Shown piece after piece: positions 21,688 to 31,839 of a stretch of DNA of 64,000 nucleotides. The position numbers were made by a program, and so were the translations under genes. The number at the start of each line of letters is the position of its first letter. Within the stretch, counting starts at the first letter, position 1. Location: contig JANFNE010000011.1 in the NCBI GenBank assembly GCA_024867545.1, forward strand, positions 124,001-188,000. Reading direction: 5' to 3'. Origin of the DNA: Phytopythium helicoides. Taxonomy: Eukaryota; Oomycota; Peronosporomycetes; Pythiales; Pythiaceae. The notes under the pieces are model-generated. The model worked only from the letters and a program-made list of their open reading frames with translations, searched no databases and was not told the DNA's origin.

Positions 21688-23533
21688 TTAGTTTTTCTTC
21701 TTGCCAGACGACGCATCGTCTGCCTTCTCCTTCGGCTTGCCCCCTCCAAGTACAGCAGCGACCACGCGCGAAATGAAGTACCACACGAGCCACAAGCCGA
21801 TAATCGCGCATGCTGGCAGGGAGAGCAGGAACAAAGCCGCAGTGGCAATGAACAGTCCTCTCCAAAGCCAACGGCGCCATGGTTCCACAGCACGCGGGGC
21901 GACGCAGGCGGCAGCATCTTCTTCAGGGGTCTCGGAATGGTGTGACACCGACTCATACTTGTGCTGCAGCTTGACAGCATCATCGCGACCACGGACGCTG
22001 ACCGTCGCAACAGGATGCGGCTTGTTTTCCCAGTCGAACTCGATGCTGCCCCAGTTGAGGTAGCCGTAGAAAGCATCTTGAGTGGGGCGGAATTCCCAGG
22101 GCATCAGCAAGTTCGCGTAAGTGAAAAGTAGAGCCATGTACGTCTGGAGCGAAGGGCGGTGAAATTGCATCTACAAAAGGGAGTCAAGGTTAGCTACGAC
22201 GCGTCCAAATACCAACACTGCAACCATCACAGGACGTACCCAACTGTGGGTCATGCCCGAGCTCGTAACTTCAGTCAGTGTCGTAGCTCCATTTGAGCAC
22301 ACGACCTGGTTGAGCTCCGAGAAATGGACATCTCCGCTGCACATTCACCCGTCATCACGTCAGTTTGCGGAGACTCAAGCCCAATTGGTTATTCACTCCC
22401 GCCTCACCTGAGCAGAATCACACCCTTAGCATGCGACTTGAGGATGAGTCGCAACAGGCGCTCACGCTCATGGGGGAAGCGATCCCAGCACTCAGCGATC
22501 GCAAAGCGATCCGCTGGCAGGATTTGCACGCCCGACACAATCACGTTGAAGGCGGCCGTGGATGTCAGCAATTCTTGTTCGAACCATTGCCACTGAGCCT
22601 CCCCTAGCAAGTTGCCGTTCTTTGTGCCGTACGGGTCGCGGTTGTAGCTGCTCAGCAGCAACGACAATAAGTCAGTGCCATGGTTTAGGAATGGCAATCA
22701 ACTGTGCACTCACCGATTGTCCAGTAGGATGAACTTGACCGTCTGGTCATCAGAGCCGACCGTGTAAGACGTGTAAATACCCTGTGTCAAGAGAATATTG
22801 GTCACAACCCGTTCAATGCAAAACCATCCTTGCACATGAGCAGATCACTCACCTCTTGCTTTCGGCGTGGTGAGTCTTCGGGCTCGTTCATAAAGTCGAG
22901 GAAGATCTGCTGGCTCTGCACGCGGTACGTGTAGTCCTTGTACCCGTCGTTGATGCCAAAGTCATGGTCGTCCCAGATGCCAATGACAGGTGTGTGGTTC
23001 ACAAACGCCGCGTAATCCTCGTTTGCCACCAGCTTGCTGCCAAGATGTCATCCGAGACTTAGTTCGTCTCATTCCCCCAAAGCTGACAAAAACCAGCAGT
23101 CTCCACACACCCGTAGCGCGTCAGTAGCACGTCGGGTGAGGCCTCCTTGAACATCTTCTGCGGAGGGAACGTGACCTTCGTAGGCTCATCCAGCTCCTTG
23201 ATATCGGCGTAGATCTGCTCTCATCAGAAAAAAAAGTCAATCGCATGCTTCGATAAAAATCCCGAACAAACAAACAAAAAAAACTTGACGAACATTGTCG
23301 CCCATCCACAGCCACAGATCGGGCTCATGGGCTGCAATGTTCTTCCACAGCGGCTGCGGGAAGCTCTGGTCGTTGCAGGAGCCGAACGCGATGGTGCCGA
23401 GCGGCCGCTGGATGTCCTCCACCCTCGGGATTCTGCCCTCGGCCGCCGAGCCGTGCGAGTTCTGCGCCACCAAAACGGTCGACACGGCCGCCACAGCCAC
23501 GGCCGCAGCCGCAGACACGGCCTTCTCCATCAT
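21688..23533 (-). CDS. PhoD-type metallophosphatase with C-terminal membrane segments
   Basis: Seven exons on the reverse strand: 23294-23533, 23111-23214, 22853-23036, 22714-22781, 22408-22647, 22240-22336 and 21688-22170, giving 471 aa. Residues ~1-25 are a hydrophobic signal or anchor. PhoD/metallophosphoesterase motifs are clear: FGSCNDQSFP, WMGDNIYADIKELD (split by intron 1), WDDHDFGIND, LLDNRYNRDP and LSGDVHFSELNQ. The last ~100 residues hold one long or two short transmembrane segments and a Lys-rich tail. The enzyme probably hydrolyses phosphomono- or diesters on the luminal or outer face. The start at 23533 is preferred over an upstream ATG at 23629 because it puts the hydrophobic stretch first. 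Confidence 0.88.
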
Positions 23534-23808
23534 CGCGCTGGCCTTGGGAGAGCTGTAGGCTCGAGGGGGAGGGAGCTGCTGGTGATGACGGCAGCTCTCG
23601 AGTGGATCCAAGGGAGGATGGAGAGACATGCATCACTAGCGAAGCCTGCGACATCGGATACTGAGTTGATGTGCGGAACATAATACCTTAGAAAACGCAT
23701 AGTTGAAGCGATGACGTGGGTACGCTTTGATTCAGATCGCAAACTGCCGACTGCCACTCCATGACAAGGGGCTTACCGCACGACTACATAAACTCGTTAC
23801 GCTACGAT

Positions 23809-25020
23809 TCAGTTGAAAAGGTCGAGGACCTTGTCAACCAGCACTTGACTCTCGTTCTCTTCGGCGCCGAGCGTGGCCTTGGCATCATCCGTTAGTCGGA
23901 ACTTGATGCGCACCTCCGAGTGTTGCTCGTTCGCGAACGCCAAGCGGCACGACATGCCTTGCCACTCCGTCCGTATCTTCTTTTGCACGTGCATTTGGAC
24001 GATTTCCAGCTCTGAAGGCGCGTTCGCGCCGAGCACCACTGTCGTGGACCAAAAGTCGTTGTCTGCGGGCTTGCGGATCGACAGATAACGCTGCACTCCA
24101 TCGTTCGCCTGATCCGAGCCCTTGATCCGAGCAAGAGAGCGCGCGCGAATTGATGGCTTGTCTGTTTGCAGAATGTCGTAGGACCCAAGCGATTTCTTGC
24201 CGATTTTGTGCGAGTGGAGCTTCCATAGCCCGTTAACGGAGACATACTTGATCTGCCAAGTGCGATGAAGAGATTTGTCGTTCACATGGAGGGACATCTC
24301 GTCAACCCACTCGCAGCCACTCTCCTTCGCTACTCCTTCTAGCTCGGTTACCAACCTCTTCACCCCCGGTGTTGAGACTGCATCGCACACATTCGACCAG
24401 CGCGAAGAACAGTCCGATTTCGAGTCAAGCTTCTGCAACTCTTCCCACGTCAAAACATCGTCCGCGTCCACAGTCTTGAGCTGGAAGCACAAATGGCCGA
24501 GTGCAACTTCAGTTCGCGGTTTGGTTGCAAAGCTCGAATCGTCGGGGTCCACATACGACATGAGTTCATCTGTGTTGAAGCGATAAAACGGCTGGATCCA
24601 CGCTCCCTTCCGGTTGGAGCTAGCCACCTCACAGGAACCAACTCGAGCTAATAGAAAGCGGTGCTCTCGCACATTCTCGTCGGATAAAACGCTTGAGCGC
24701 TCCTCAAAGTGCCACAGACTGCTCGGTCCATCTTCAACGACCACCTCGTACACCCGCTTACTCTGAAGAGAAAAGTCTTGGAACATCCGCTCCAGCTCGC
24801 TCTCCGCGTTGAGCACAGAGCTTCTCACACCGGAGATGGTGATTTTGCGCTGCTCTCCGTCAACACGACAATGAACATTGAACTTGTCCTTGAGGCTTCG
24901 AGTGTTACTCCCGCCCTTCCCAATCACCATTCCGACTGACACAGCATCCGGGATATCGAGGGTCTTCCTCGACTCGCCTGGTCGAGGTCCGAAGCGCGAT
25001 CCTCCGCGGTTCCGATACAT
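23809..25020 (-). CDS. KH-domain RNA-binding protein, tandem copy A
   Basis: Single exon, 403 aa from the ATG at 25020. Residues ~15-85 form one KH domain with the GxxG loop as GKGG (VIGKGGSNTRSLKDKF) and the following strand RKITISG. The remaining ~310 residues are a conserved but unnamed region, shared almost end to end with copy B. It contains HFEERSSVLSDENV and ends ENESQVLVDKVLDLFN. There is no signal or membrane segment. It probably binds single-stranded RNA; its partner is unknown. It lies 360 bases downstream of copy B on the same strand, clearly a tandem duplication. Confidence 0.87.
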   Translation of the reverse strand: MYRNRGGSRFGPRPGESRKTLDIPDAVSVGMVIGKGGSNTRSLKDKFNVHCRVDGEQRKITISGVRSSVLNAESELERMFQDFSLQSKRVYEVVVEDGPSSLWHFEERSSVLSDENVREHRFLLARVGSCEVASSNRKGAWIQPFYRFNTDELMSYVDPDDSSFATKPRTEVALGHLCFQLKTVDADDVLTWEELQKLDSKSDCSSRWSNVCDAVSTPGVKRLVTELEGVAKESGCEWVDEMSLHVNDKSLHRTWQIKYVSVNGLWKLHSHKIGKKSLGSYDILQTDKPSIRARSLARIKGSDQANDGVQRYLSIRKPADNDFWSTTVVLGANAPSELEIVQMHVQKKIRTEWQGMSCRLAFANEQHSEVRIKFRLTDDAKATLGAEENESQVLVDKVLDLFN

Positions 25021-25383
25021 CGCGAGGTCCCCGAAGCGAAATCCGAAGTGAACCCAAGACTCCAACGGGTGAGAAGACCAGGTATCCCTTTCGCGCGAGC
25101 CCCTCTCGACGAGATATCCACGAACGTTATTCGAAGGCACGCGCCATCTGACAGGTTGATGCAATGCTTACTTCCTCGCTACTCGCCAATGAAGATTGCG
25201 CTCCATAGACGCCTGCATCCATCCATTTGCTGCGGTCTCGTGCTTGGCTGGCACTATGAAGCTCATTTTTGCTTTCGAGTACATGCACTCATTTCCTCTT
25301 TTTGTATTTGAATTAACTCAACAAATACATGGCTACTTCCTGGCTGCTCCATTTCGCACCACTGCCACATCGAGCACGATTCC

Positions 25384-26640
25384 TCAGTCCACCCATCTCT
25401 CCCACTCCTCTGCATCCTCATCCTTGTCATCAAACAGGTCCAGTACCTTCTCGACCAGTACTCGGCTCTCGTTCTCTTCAGCACCGAGCAAATCTATGGC
25501 ATCATTCGCCAATTTGAACTTGATTCGGACTTGCGAGCGACGCTTGTTCGCATATCCCAGAAGGCACATCATTCCCTGCCATTGCACGCGTGTCTTCGTC
25601 TTCAAGTGGAACTGGGAGATCTCCAGACCTGCCGGTGCATTCGTACCAAGCGTGACTTTGGTCGACCAAAAGTCGTTCTCATTTGGCGTACAGATCGACA
25701 GGTAGCGTTGAATTCCTTCGGTTGCCTTGCTCGAACCTTTGATACGAGCAAGCGAGCGGGCACGCAACGATGGCTTTCCGCTCAGCAGAATATCGTACGA
25801 TCCAAGCACCTGTTTGGCGACTTCATGCAGACGAAGTTTCCAAAAACCATCAGCGAAAACGTACTTGATTTGCCACTTGCACAGCAGAGTCCTGTCAACC
25901 ACATGAACCGACATCTCATTCACCCACGTGGCATTCGATTCTTTTGCCGCTTGTTCCAAACTGTCCACCAGCTTCTTCACCCCTGGTGTCAACTTAGAAT
26001 CACACACGTTCGACCAACGAGAAGAGTAGTCAAGCTTGGGTTGAAGCCTCTGGAGCTCCTCCCACGTAAGTGCGGCGTTCGCATCCACAGTCTTGAGCTG
26101 GAAGAACAAGTTCCCTAGAACTACCTCAGTTCTTGGTCGGGTTGCGTAGCATGAATCGCTGGGGTCCACGTGAGCCATGAGATTGTCCATGTTGAAGCGA
26201 TGGAAAGGCTGGATCCAAGATTCCTTTTCGTTTGTGCTCATCACTTCGCTCGGCCCAGCGCGAGTCAACTGGTAGCGATGACCGCCCACGTTATTATCCG
26301 ACAATTTACTCGTACGCTTTTCAAAGCGCCACAAAGAGTCCTGTCCAGCTTGTGCAACGACTTCTTGCGAACGCTCATTCTTGAGTGTCATTTCCTTGAA
26401 CATCCTTTCGAGCTCCGCCTCTGCTTCCAGCACAGCATTACGATTCCCAGAGATGGTGACCTTGCGCTGGTCTCCGTCAACGTGACAATAGACGTTGAAC
26501 TTGTCCTTCAAACCACGGCAAGTGCTTCCCCCTTTGCCGATCACCGCTCCGACTAACACAGCTTCAGGGATATCGAGAGTTTTTCTAGACTCACCAGGAC
26601 GCGGCCCAGTTCGGCGTGCCCCACGCTTTCGATACATCAT
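25384..26640 (-). CDS. KH-domain RNA-binding protein, tandem copy B
   Basis: Single exon, 418 aa starting MMYRKRGARR at 26640. It has the same layout as copy A: a short Arg/Gly-rich start, one KH domain (AVIGKGGSTCRGLKDKF, GxxG = GKGG) and the long shared C-terminal region. The end is extended by an acidic tail (DDKDEDAEEWERWVD) missing from copy A. Many substitutions are spread evenly, so the duplication is not recent and both copies appear maintained. The next gene upstream is dioxygenase copy 4, also on this strand. Confidence 0.87.
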   Translation of the reverse strand: MMYRKRGARRTGPRPGESRKTLDIPEAVLVGAVIGKGGSTCRGLKDKFNVYCHVDGDQRKVTISGNRNAVLEAEAELERMFKEMTLKNERSQEVVAQAGQDSLWRFEKRTSKLSDNNVGGHRYQLTRAGPSEVMSTNEKESWIQPFHRFNMDNLMAHVDPSDSCYATRPRTEVVLGNLFFQLKTVDANAALTWEELQRLQPKLDYSSRWSNVCDSKLTPGVKKLVDSLEQAAKESNATWVNEMSVHVVDRTLLCKWQIKYVFADGFWKLRLHEVAKQVLGSYDILLSGKPSLRARSLARIKGSSKATEGIQRYLSICTPNENDFWSTKVTLGTNAPAGLEISQFHLKTKTRVQWQGMMCLLGYANKRRSQVRIKFKLANDAIDLLGAEENESRVLVEKVLDLFDDKDEDAEEWERWVD

Positions 26641-26798
26641 GGCACCTCAAGGCCAAAGAAGAAATGAGGGCAAGAATCAGCCGTCGGAGAAGGGAGCCTT
26701 CCCTCGCACGCAAGGATCGTGATGTGCCAGGAACGTTACAGCTAAAGATCGCGAATTCTGTAGCCATGTCATTCATCAATGAGGTTCTCATCACGACT

Positions 26799-27641
26799 CT
26801 ACTCGTTGAGTCCGTATGCGTAGGATGCGAAGGAGAGCTGCCCACCCCATCCACCAAATAGTTTGGTGCCGCCGGGAGCATTGTCTGTCATGCCAGCTCC
26901 CGCTGCCATCACGAACGGAGTGAAATGATCTGGTGTCGGGTGAGCACGACGCGCGGACGGTGCGCCATACCAATCCTCAAGCTGCGCCTGGCGATCAGCG
27001 TACGAGAGGCTCGAGCGAGACGTAAAGACATCGTCCATCCAGTTCTGGAATGCATCAGCCCACGGCTCGACATGACCGAGCGGACGGAAGCCTCCATGGG
27101 TTGCCTGGCCGGAGCAGATGATGAGGGTATCCTGGTCACGGAATGGAGCGATGGCTTGCCCCACTTCAAAGTGTGTCTTGGCATCGAGCCGGTCGTTGAT
27201 CGACATCGATACGATTGGGATATCGCCCTGTGGACGGATCAGCAGCATCGGCACAAACACGCCATGATCGTATCCGCGCTCGACCAGCTTGGCCTTGATC
27301 CCTTTGTTTGAAAGCTGCTCAGCGACGCGCCTTGCAAACGCTGGGTCTCCCTTGGCTGGGAACTTAAGGTCGTAGGACTCATCTGGAAAGCCGTAGTAGT
27401 CGTAAATGAGCTCAGGTGCGCTCGAGACCGAGATCTCGAACGCCGATACATCCTTTGCTTCCCAGTGGGCAGTGATGAAGAGGATGCGCTTGGGGAGATT
27501 ATCGTCCGTCGGATACAGACGTCGGAAGATGCTGCGGACGTTGTGAGCAGCGTCACTGTCCTTGCCGAGATCCCCATCAAGCAGCCAATACGGCCCAGGG
27601 CCGTGCGAGACCAGGACAACAGGGTGGCGACTCGTGGTCAT
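26799..27641 (-). CDS. Class III extradiol dioxygenase, DODA type (copy 4)
   Basis: Single exon, 280 aa from the ATG at 27641 (MTTSRHPVVLVSHGPGP). All family motifs are present: VSHGPGP, FITAHWEAKD, ERGYDHGVFVP, CSGQATHGG and AHPTPDHFTPF. The frame is open for 37 more codons upstream, ending CQAM just before the start Met, but it has no ATG and no convincing hydrophobic core. I therefore treat the enzyme as cytosolic. It lies 14 kb from copies 1-3, separated by unrelated genes. Confidence 0.92.
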   Translation of the reverse strand: MTTSRHPVVLVSHGPGPYWLLDGDLGKDSDAAHNVRSIFRRLYPTDDNLPKRILFITAHWEAKDVSAFEISVSSAPELIYDYYGFPDESYDLKFPAKGDPAFARRVAEQLSNKGIKAKLVERGYDHGVFVPMLLIRPQGDIPIVSMSINDRLDAKTHFEVGQAIAPFRDQDTLIICSGQATHGGFRPLGHVEPWADAFQNWMDDVFTSRSSLSYADRQAQLEDWYGAPSARRAHPTPDHFTPFVMAAGAGMTDNAPGGTKLFGGWGGQLSFASYAYGLNE

Positions 27642-28081
27642 GGCTTGGCAGGAGCTTGGAAAAACGCTTGGCGAGACTGGAGCAAATCCGGAAATGGCTT
27701 GGTCACAACTGGCTGGCGAAGAGCGAACAACAATGAATTGAACGAGGAGCAATTGACGTCACCAAAGAGCTCAGTGAGCAGATTGGCTACACATCTGAAC
27801 ACTTCTTATACGGCAAAATCGAGCACGCTGATTGGTCGGATTCCGGTGATTGGCTAATCATTCCGAATGATGAGCTATCACCTTCAACGCGTTCAAGCAC
27901 ACAAAGATCTCATCGCGAACAAAACGAGCGGAGGAAAAAACGAGAGGTAGGTAAGCTTTGCACTCTCTCTCCTGTCTGTTGATTGGATTCACGTTTCAAC
28001 TTCCATCTCTCGTTCGAGACAAAACTGACGGCATCCACAAAAACACTCGATGCGAGGCTACCCGTGGGCCAGCGACGCTAC
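27642..28081. other. Intergenic region upstream of dioxygenase copy 4
   Basis: About 440 bases between the dioxygenase start and the stop of the pyrophosphatase, both on the reverse strand. Two inverted CCAAT-type boxes (ATTGG) occur between 27830 and 27855, suiting the dioxygenase promoter. No gene seen. Confidence 0.45.
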
Positions 28082-30373
28082 CTAAAGCTGCGGAGCGGCG
28101 ACGACGGCAGCCACCTCCTTGTCCAGCGGCACGTTGAACAGACCGCGGCCATCGTTGATGCTCTTGAAGAAGTCACCGAACACCAGCGAGATGATAGCCA
28201 TGAGCTTCATCAGAATGTTGAGGGCCGGGCCCGACGTGTCCTTCAGCGGGTCACCGACGGTGTCACCAATGACAGCGGCCTTGTGGATGGCGCTACCCTT
28301 GCCCTGGACAATGAGCTTGCCGTCCTTGTCCTCAATCGACACGCAGCCCTTCTCCACGAACTTCTTGGCGTTGTCCCAGGCACCGCCCGTGTTCGACTGC
28401 GAGATGGCGAGCTGCACACCCGACGTCAGGGCACCGACAAGCAGACCCGACACAGCGTGGACACCGAAGAACGTGCCGGCAAGGATCGGCGACAGAATCA
28501 CCAGAAGTCCAGGCGGGATCATCTCACGGAGCGAGGCATCCGTCGAGATCTTGATGCAGCGAGCGTGGTCCGGCGGGCCGTGGCCGGGGATACCCTCGAG
28601 GAGACCCGGGATCGTGGCGAACTGGTGCTTGACCTCCTTCACCATCTCCATGGCGGCCGTGCCGACCGACTTCATGGTCAGAGCCGTGAACCAGTACGGA
28701 AGCATGGCACCCATGAACAGACCAGCGAACGTGATCGGCGACAGGATGTTGATGCTCGTCTCCTCAATGCGAGTGACGAAGCCACCGAACAGGGCGAGCG
28801 ACACGAGAGCAGCCGAGCCAATGGCGAAACCCTTGCCAATGGCAGCCGTCGTGTTACCGGCGGCGTCAAGGGCGTCCGTCTTGTCGCGGACCTCAGCGGG
28901 GAGCTCCGACATCTCGGCAATGCCACCGGCGTTGTCACAGATCGGGCCGTACACGTCGATGGCGAGGCACGTGGCGAGCGTGCCGAGGAAACCAAGGGCA
29001 GCAAGGGCAACACCGTACATGCCGGCCGTCGAGAAGCCGACGTACACAGCAAGGGCAATGATCGTGATCGGGATGATCGCCGACTTGTAGCCGAGGGCAA
29101 GACCGTAGATGATGTTGGTGGCAGCACCCGTCTCGCACGACTGGGCAACCTCACGCACGGGCTTGTAGCTGTGCGACGTGAAGTACTCCGTGACGAAGCC
29201 GACAATGCAGCCGCCCCAAAGGCCGACGGCAACGCAGTAGAAGGCACGGATCGGCGTCACAGCGTACACACCCGCGATGGTGAACGTGGACGGCAGAAGC
29301 CAGTAGGCAACCGGGATGATCACAGCCGTCATCAGGGCCGAGGTGGCAAAGAGCTGCACCTTGAGCACAAGCTCGACGTCCTTCTCCTTCTTGACGGGGT
29401 GCACGTGCGTGGCCAGGAACGTGGCGGCAGCCGACACGAAAATGCCCGTAGCCGTAATGACCAGCGGGAAGAGCACAGCCGGCCAGCCGGCGCTAATAAG
29501 CTCCTCACTCTGGGTCGAAATCACGAGGCACGCGCACGTCGACTCGGCGAGCGAGCCGAACAGGTCCGAGCCCATACCAGCGACGTCACCAACGTTGTCA
29601 CCGACGTTGTCGGCGATCGTGGCGGGGTTGCGCGGGTCATCCTCCGGGATGTTCTCCACAACCTTACCGGCAAGGTCGGCGCCGACGTCAGCGGCCTTGG
29701 TGTAGATGCCACCACCGACACGGCCGAACATGGCAATCGACGAGCCGCCAAGACCGTAGCCCGAGATGGCCTCGAAGAGCTTCTTGGCGTCCGAGGCGAG
29801 CGGGTACTGGGTCTCGAAGGCCTTGATGAGCACGAAGAGCACGAGCAGGGCGAGCGACGTGAGGCCGAAGCCCATGACGGCGCCGGCGCGGAAGGCCGTG
29901 TTGAACGACTCGGTCCATCCGCGCGAGCCCTCCTTCATGGCCGAGACGGTGGTGCGCGCGTTCGAGAAGACGGCGACCATCATGCCGAGGTAGCCCGCAG
30001 CCATGGAGGTGAGTCCGCCGACGGCGAAGGCCGTGGCCGTGAGCGAGCCAGCGAGCCAGTCAAAGCGCTGGCCGTCCTTGTTGACGAACGACGTGAGCAC
30101 GAGCACGACGGCGCCGAAGATGATGATGAAGGCGAAGCAGAGCGTGTACTCCGCGAGCAGGAAGGCGCGCGCGCCCTCCTGGATGGCCGTGTAGATCTCA
30201 AAGAGGCGGTCGGCCGTCTGGTGGCGCACCTCGCTGGCCAGCAGCGCGTAGCCATCGCCGCGGCGCGTCACCTTGACCTTGGACACCTCCCAGAACAGGT
30301 AGGCCGCGAACAGGATGCCGAACACGCCCGCCGACACCAGGTAGGCGTACGCTTCGAAGTCGCTGGCCGCCAT
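28082..30373 (-). CDS. Membrane-bound proton-pumping pyrophosphatase (K+-dependent type)
   Basis: Single exon, 763 aa, full length for the family, with about 15-16 transmembrane helices. It couples PPi hydrolysis to proton transport into vacuoles or acidocalcisomes. The catalytic site is intact: DVGADLAGKVVENIPEDDPR, then DNVGDNVGDVAGMGSDLFGS, and the later acidic loop with CDNAGGIAEM. GNTTAAIGKGFAIGSAAL has Ala-Ala where K+-independent enzymes carry Lys, so by the established rule it belongs to the K+-dependent (type I) group. The third base of codons is strongly G/C, which also creates a long meaningless open frame on the opposite strand. Confidence 0.97.
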   Translation of the reverse strand: MAASDFEAYAYLVSAGVFGILFAAYLFWEVSKVKVTRRGDGYALLASEVRHQTADRLFEIYTAIQEGARAFLLAEYTLCFAFIIIFGAVVLVLTSFVNKDGQRFDWLAGSLTATAFAVGGLTSMAAGYLGMMVAVFSNARTTVSAMKEGSRGWTESFNTAFRAGAVMGFGLTSLALLVLFVLIKAFETQYPLASDAKKLFEAISGYGLGGSSIAMFGRVGGGIYTKAADVGADLAGKVVENIPEDDPRNPATIADNVGDNVGDVAGMGSDLFGSLAESTCACLVISTQSEELISAGWPAVLFPLVITATGIFVSAAATFLATHVHPVKKEKDVELVLKVQLFATSALMTAVIIPVAYWLLPSTFTIAGVYAVTPIRAFYCVAVGLWGGCIVGFVTEYFTSHSYKPVREVAQSCETGAATNIIYGLALGYKSAIIPITIIALAVYVGFSTAGMYGVALAALGFLGTLATCLAIDVYGPICDNAGGIAEMSELPAEVRDKTDALDAAGNTTAAIGKGFAIGSAALVSLALFGGFVTRIEETSINILSPITFAGLFMGAMLPYWFTALTMKSVGTAAMEMVKEVKHQFATIPGLLEGIPGHGPPDHARCIKISTDASLREMIPPGLLVILSPILAGTFFGVHAVSGLLVGALTSGVQLAISQSNTGGAWDNAKKFVEKGCVSIEDKDGKLIVQGKGSAIHKAAVIGDTVGDPLKDTSGPALNILMKLMAIISLVFGDFFKSINDGRGLFNVPLDKEVAAVVAAPQL

Positions 30374-31839
30374 GGCTCCGTCCTTTCTCGACTGGTGGCT
30401 TGGACGCGTCGACGCAAATTCCGGAATGAAAAAGGGGAGGAATCTTTTTCAGACCCCCTCCGCGGCAACCACTGGCGCCTGGATCCGCTTGAAGTTTGTA
30501 TCCCCCATATCCAGATCAAGTGAATCTTTTCTGCCCGGCGTGCTAAAAACCTCGCGAGGTTTTGATTCAGCCCAAAAAAGATCCCCCCCCCCCTCACTCA
30601 AAAGATCCCAGGTGATGGCCATGCGGCGACGCAAGGCTTCCAGGCGAGCAAGCAGGCCACGCTGCGAGGTTCGACACAGTGGCCCGGCCTGGAGCAGGGT
30701 CTATGCGTGTGCGCCACACCACCGGCCGGCTGCGAGTGACGAGGCCACCCATGGCCAGTCACCACGGCGGACCGTGGTATAGATACGAGCGGCCCAGCTG
30801 CGCACGCGCCGGATGCGTGGCCGCTTCAACGCTGGCAGAGAAGGGCCCGGGGCCGTGGCTGTATGGCGCTCCACTATACGCGCGCTGCTGGTGATGGATG
30901 CAGCGTGCAGGAAGGCTCTGCTGCCATGGAGGCTGCGTGGTTGCTGCTGGCGAGCTGCCCTCCTTTCCTGCCTGCCTTCCTGCGGGAACGAGCCCAGTCG
31001 AGCCACACGCACATTCGCCGTGTGGAGGCCACGGGCTTCGCTTCAAGCTCTGGCCCAGCGCCGGGGCGAGCGCATCCCAAAGAAAGGGGCCAAGGCGAGA
31101 GACCGAGGACGCGCGCGTGCATGGCATGGCATGCCATGCAGGGCAGGGTAGAGACGCTGGAGGCGAGGAGAGGATCTAGCCCGTCGCAGTTGGCGGCGCG
31201 CTGGCAGCGTGGAAAGCAGCAGAGGATGCAGGCGAGCAGTGGCAGCGTGCAGGCGAGCGATGGCAGGCTGTGCCGGCGTTGAGCAGTGAGCGATCAGATC
31301 GACGACGGATGGCTGGCTGGGGCGGCGTCGACGTCGGTATGACACATTGCGACGATGGTGATGAGCTATCCACTCCACAATGATTTAGGTCGAATCAGCT
31401 AGGAAGACGCGGACTGCGATACACTAGATTCGAGCGCGCCCGCGAGGATTCGGGCGGAGGCCATGTATATATACGTGCTCTGCATTTTGCGTGCTGCTTG
31501 TGTTCGTGTGTGCCATTGCTCGGGGTCAAAGTGGGGGAGCGAGATGAAGATCATCGCGTGGATCTGGACGAGTTGGCACAAGTCGAAAAGCACTTCATAT
31601 TTCGTGTCGGACAAACCGAAACGAACGACTCTTGCACTCACAGAACGCACGCGGTCGTTTCTGGTCGTGAACAGGCGGCGGCGGCTGCGCTGTGCCAATG
31701 GCGGCAACGGACGCCTTGAGTGGGGTGCACCTGAGGAGGGGGTTTCGCTTGGCGGCGGATCGGGGCCCCAAGGCGACGCACTACTCGATTCGGCTGCGGA
31801 GGCTTAGACAGGAATCGCAGCTGCAACGATAGCTTGATC
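30374..31839. other. Long GC-rich intergenic region
   Basis: About 1.47 kb upstream of both the pyrophosphatase (reverse) and the giant gene (forward). It holds a C run near 30582-30592 and a perfect 16-base palindrome at 31124-31139. Open frames exist on both strands because the stretch is GC-rich, but none looks like a protein. I call no gene. Confidence 0.5.

Noticed and set aside
27642..27752. N-terminal extension of dioxygenase copy 4 as a signal peptide
   Set aside because: There is no ATG (the frame starts at TTG) and no hydrophobic core.
27983..30523. An 846-codon forward open frame opposite the pyrophosphatase
   Set aside because: It mirrors the G/C-ending codons of the real gene, is rich in Arg/His/Glu/Asp in a way no family shows, and the reverse strand is an unmistakable pyrophosphatase.
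30679..31378. Several 60-140 codon frames on both strands
   Set aside because: All are in a GC-rich intergenic stretch, overlap one another and lack protein-like features.
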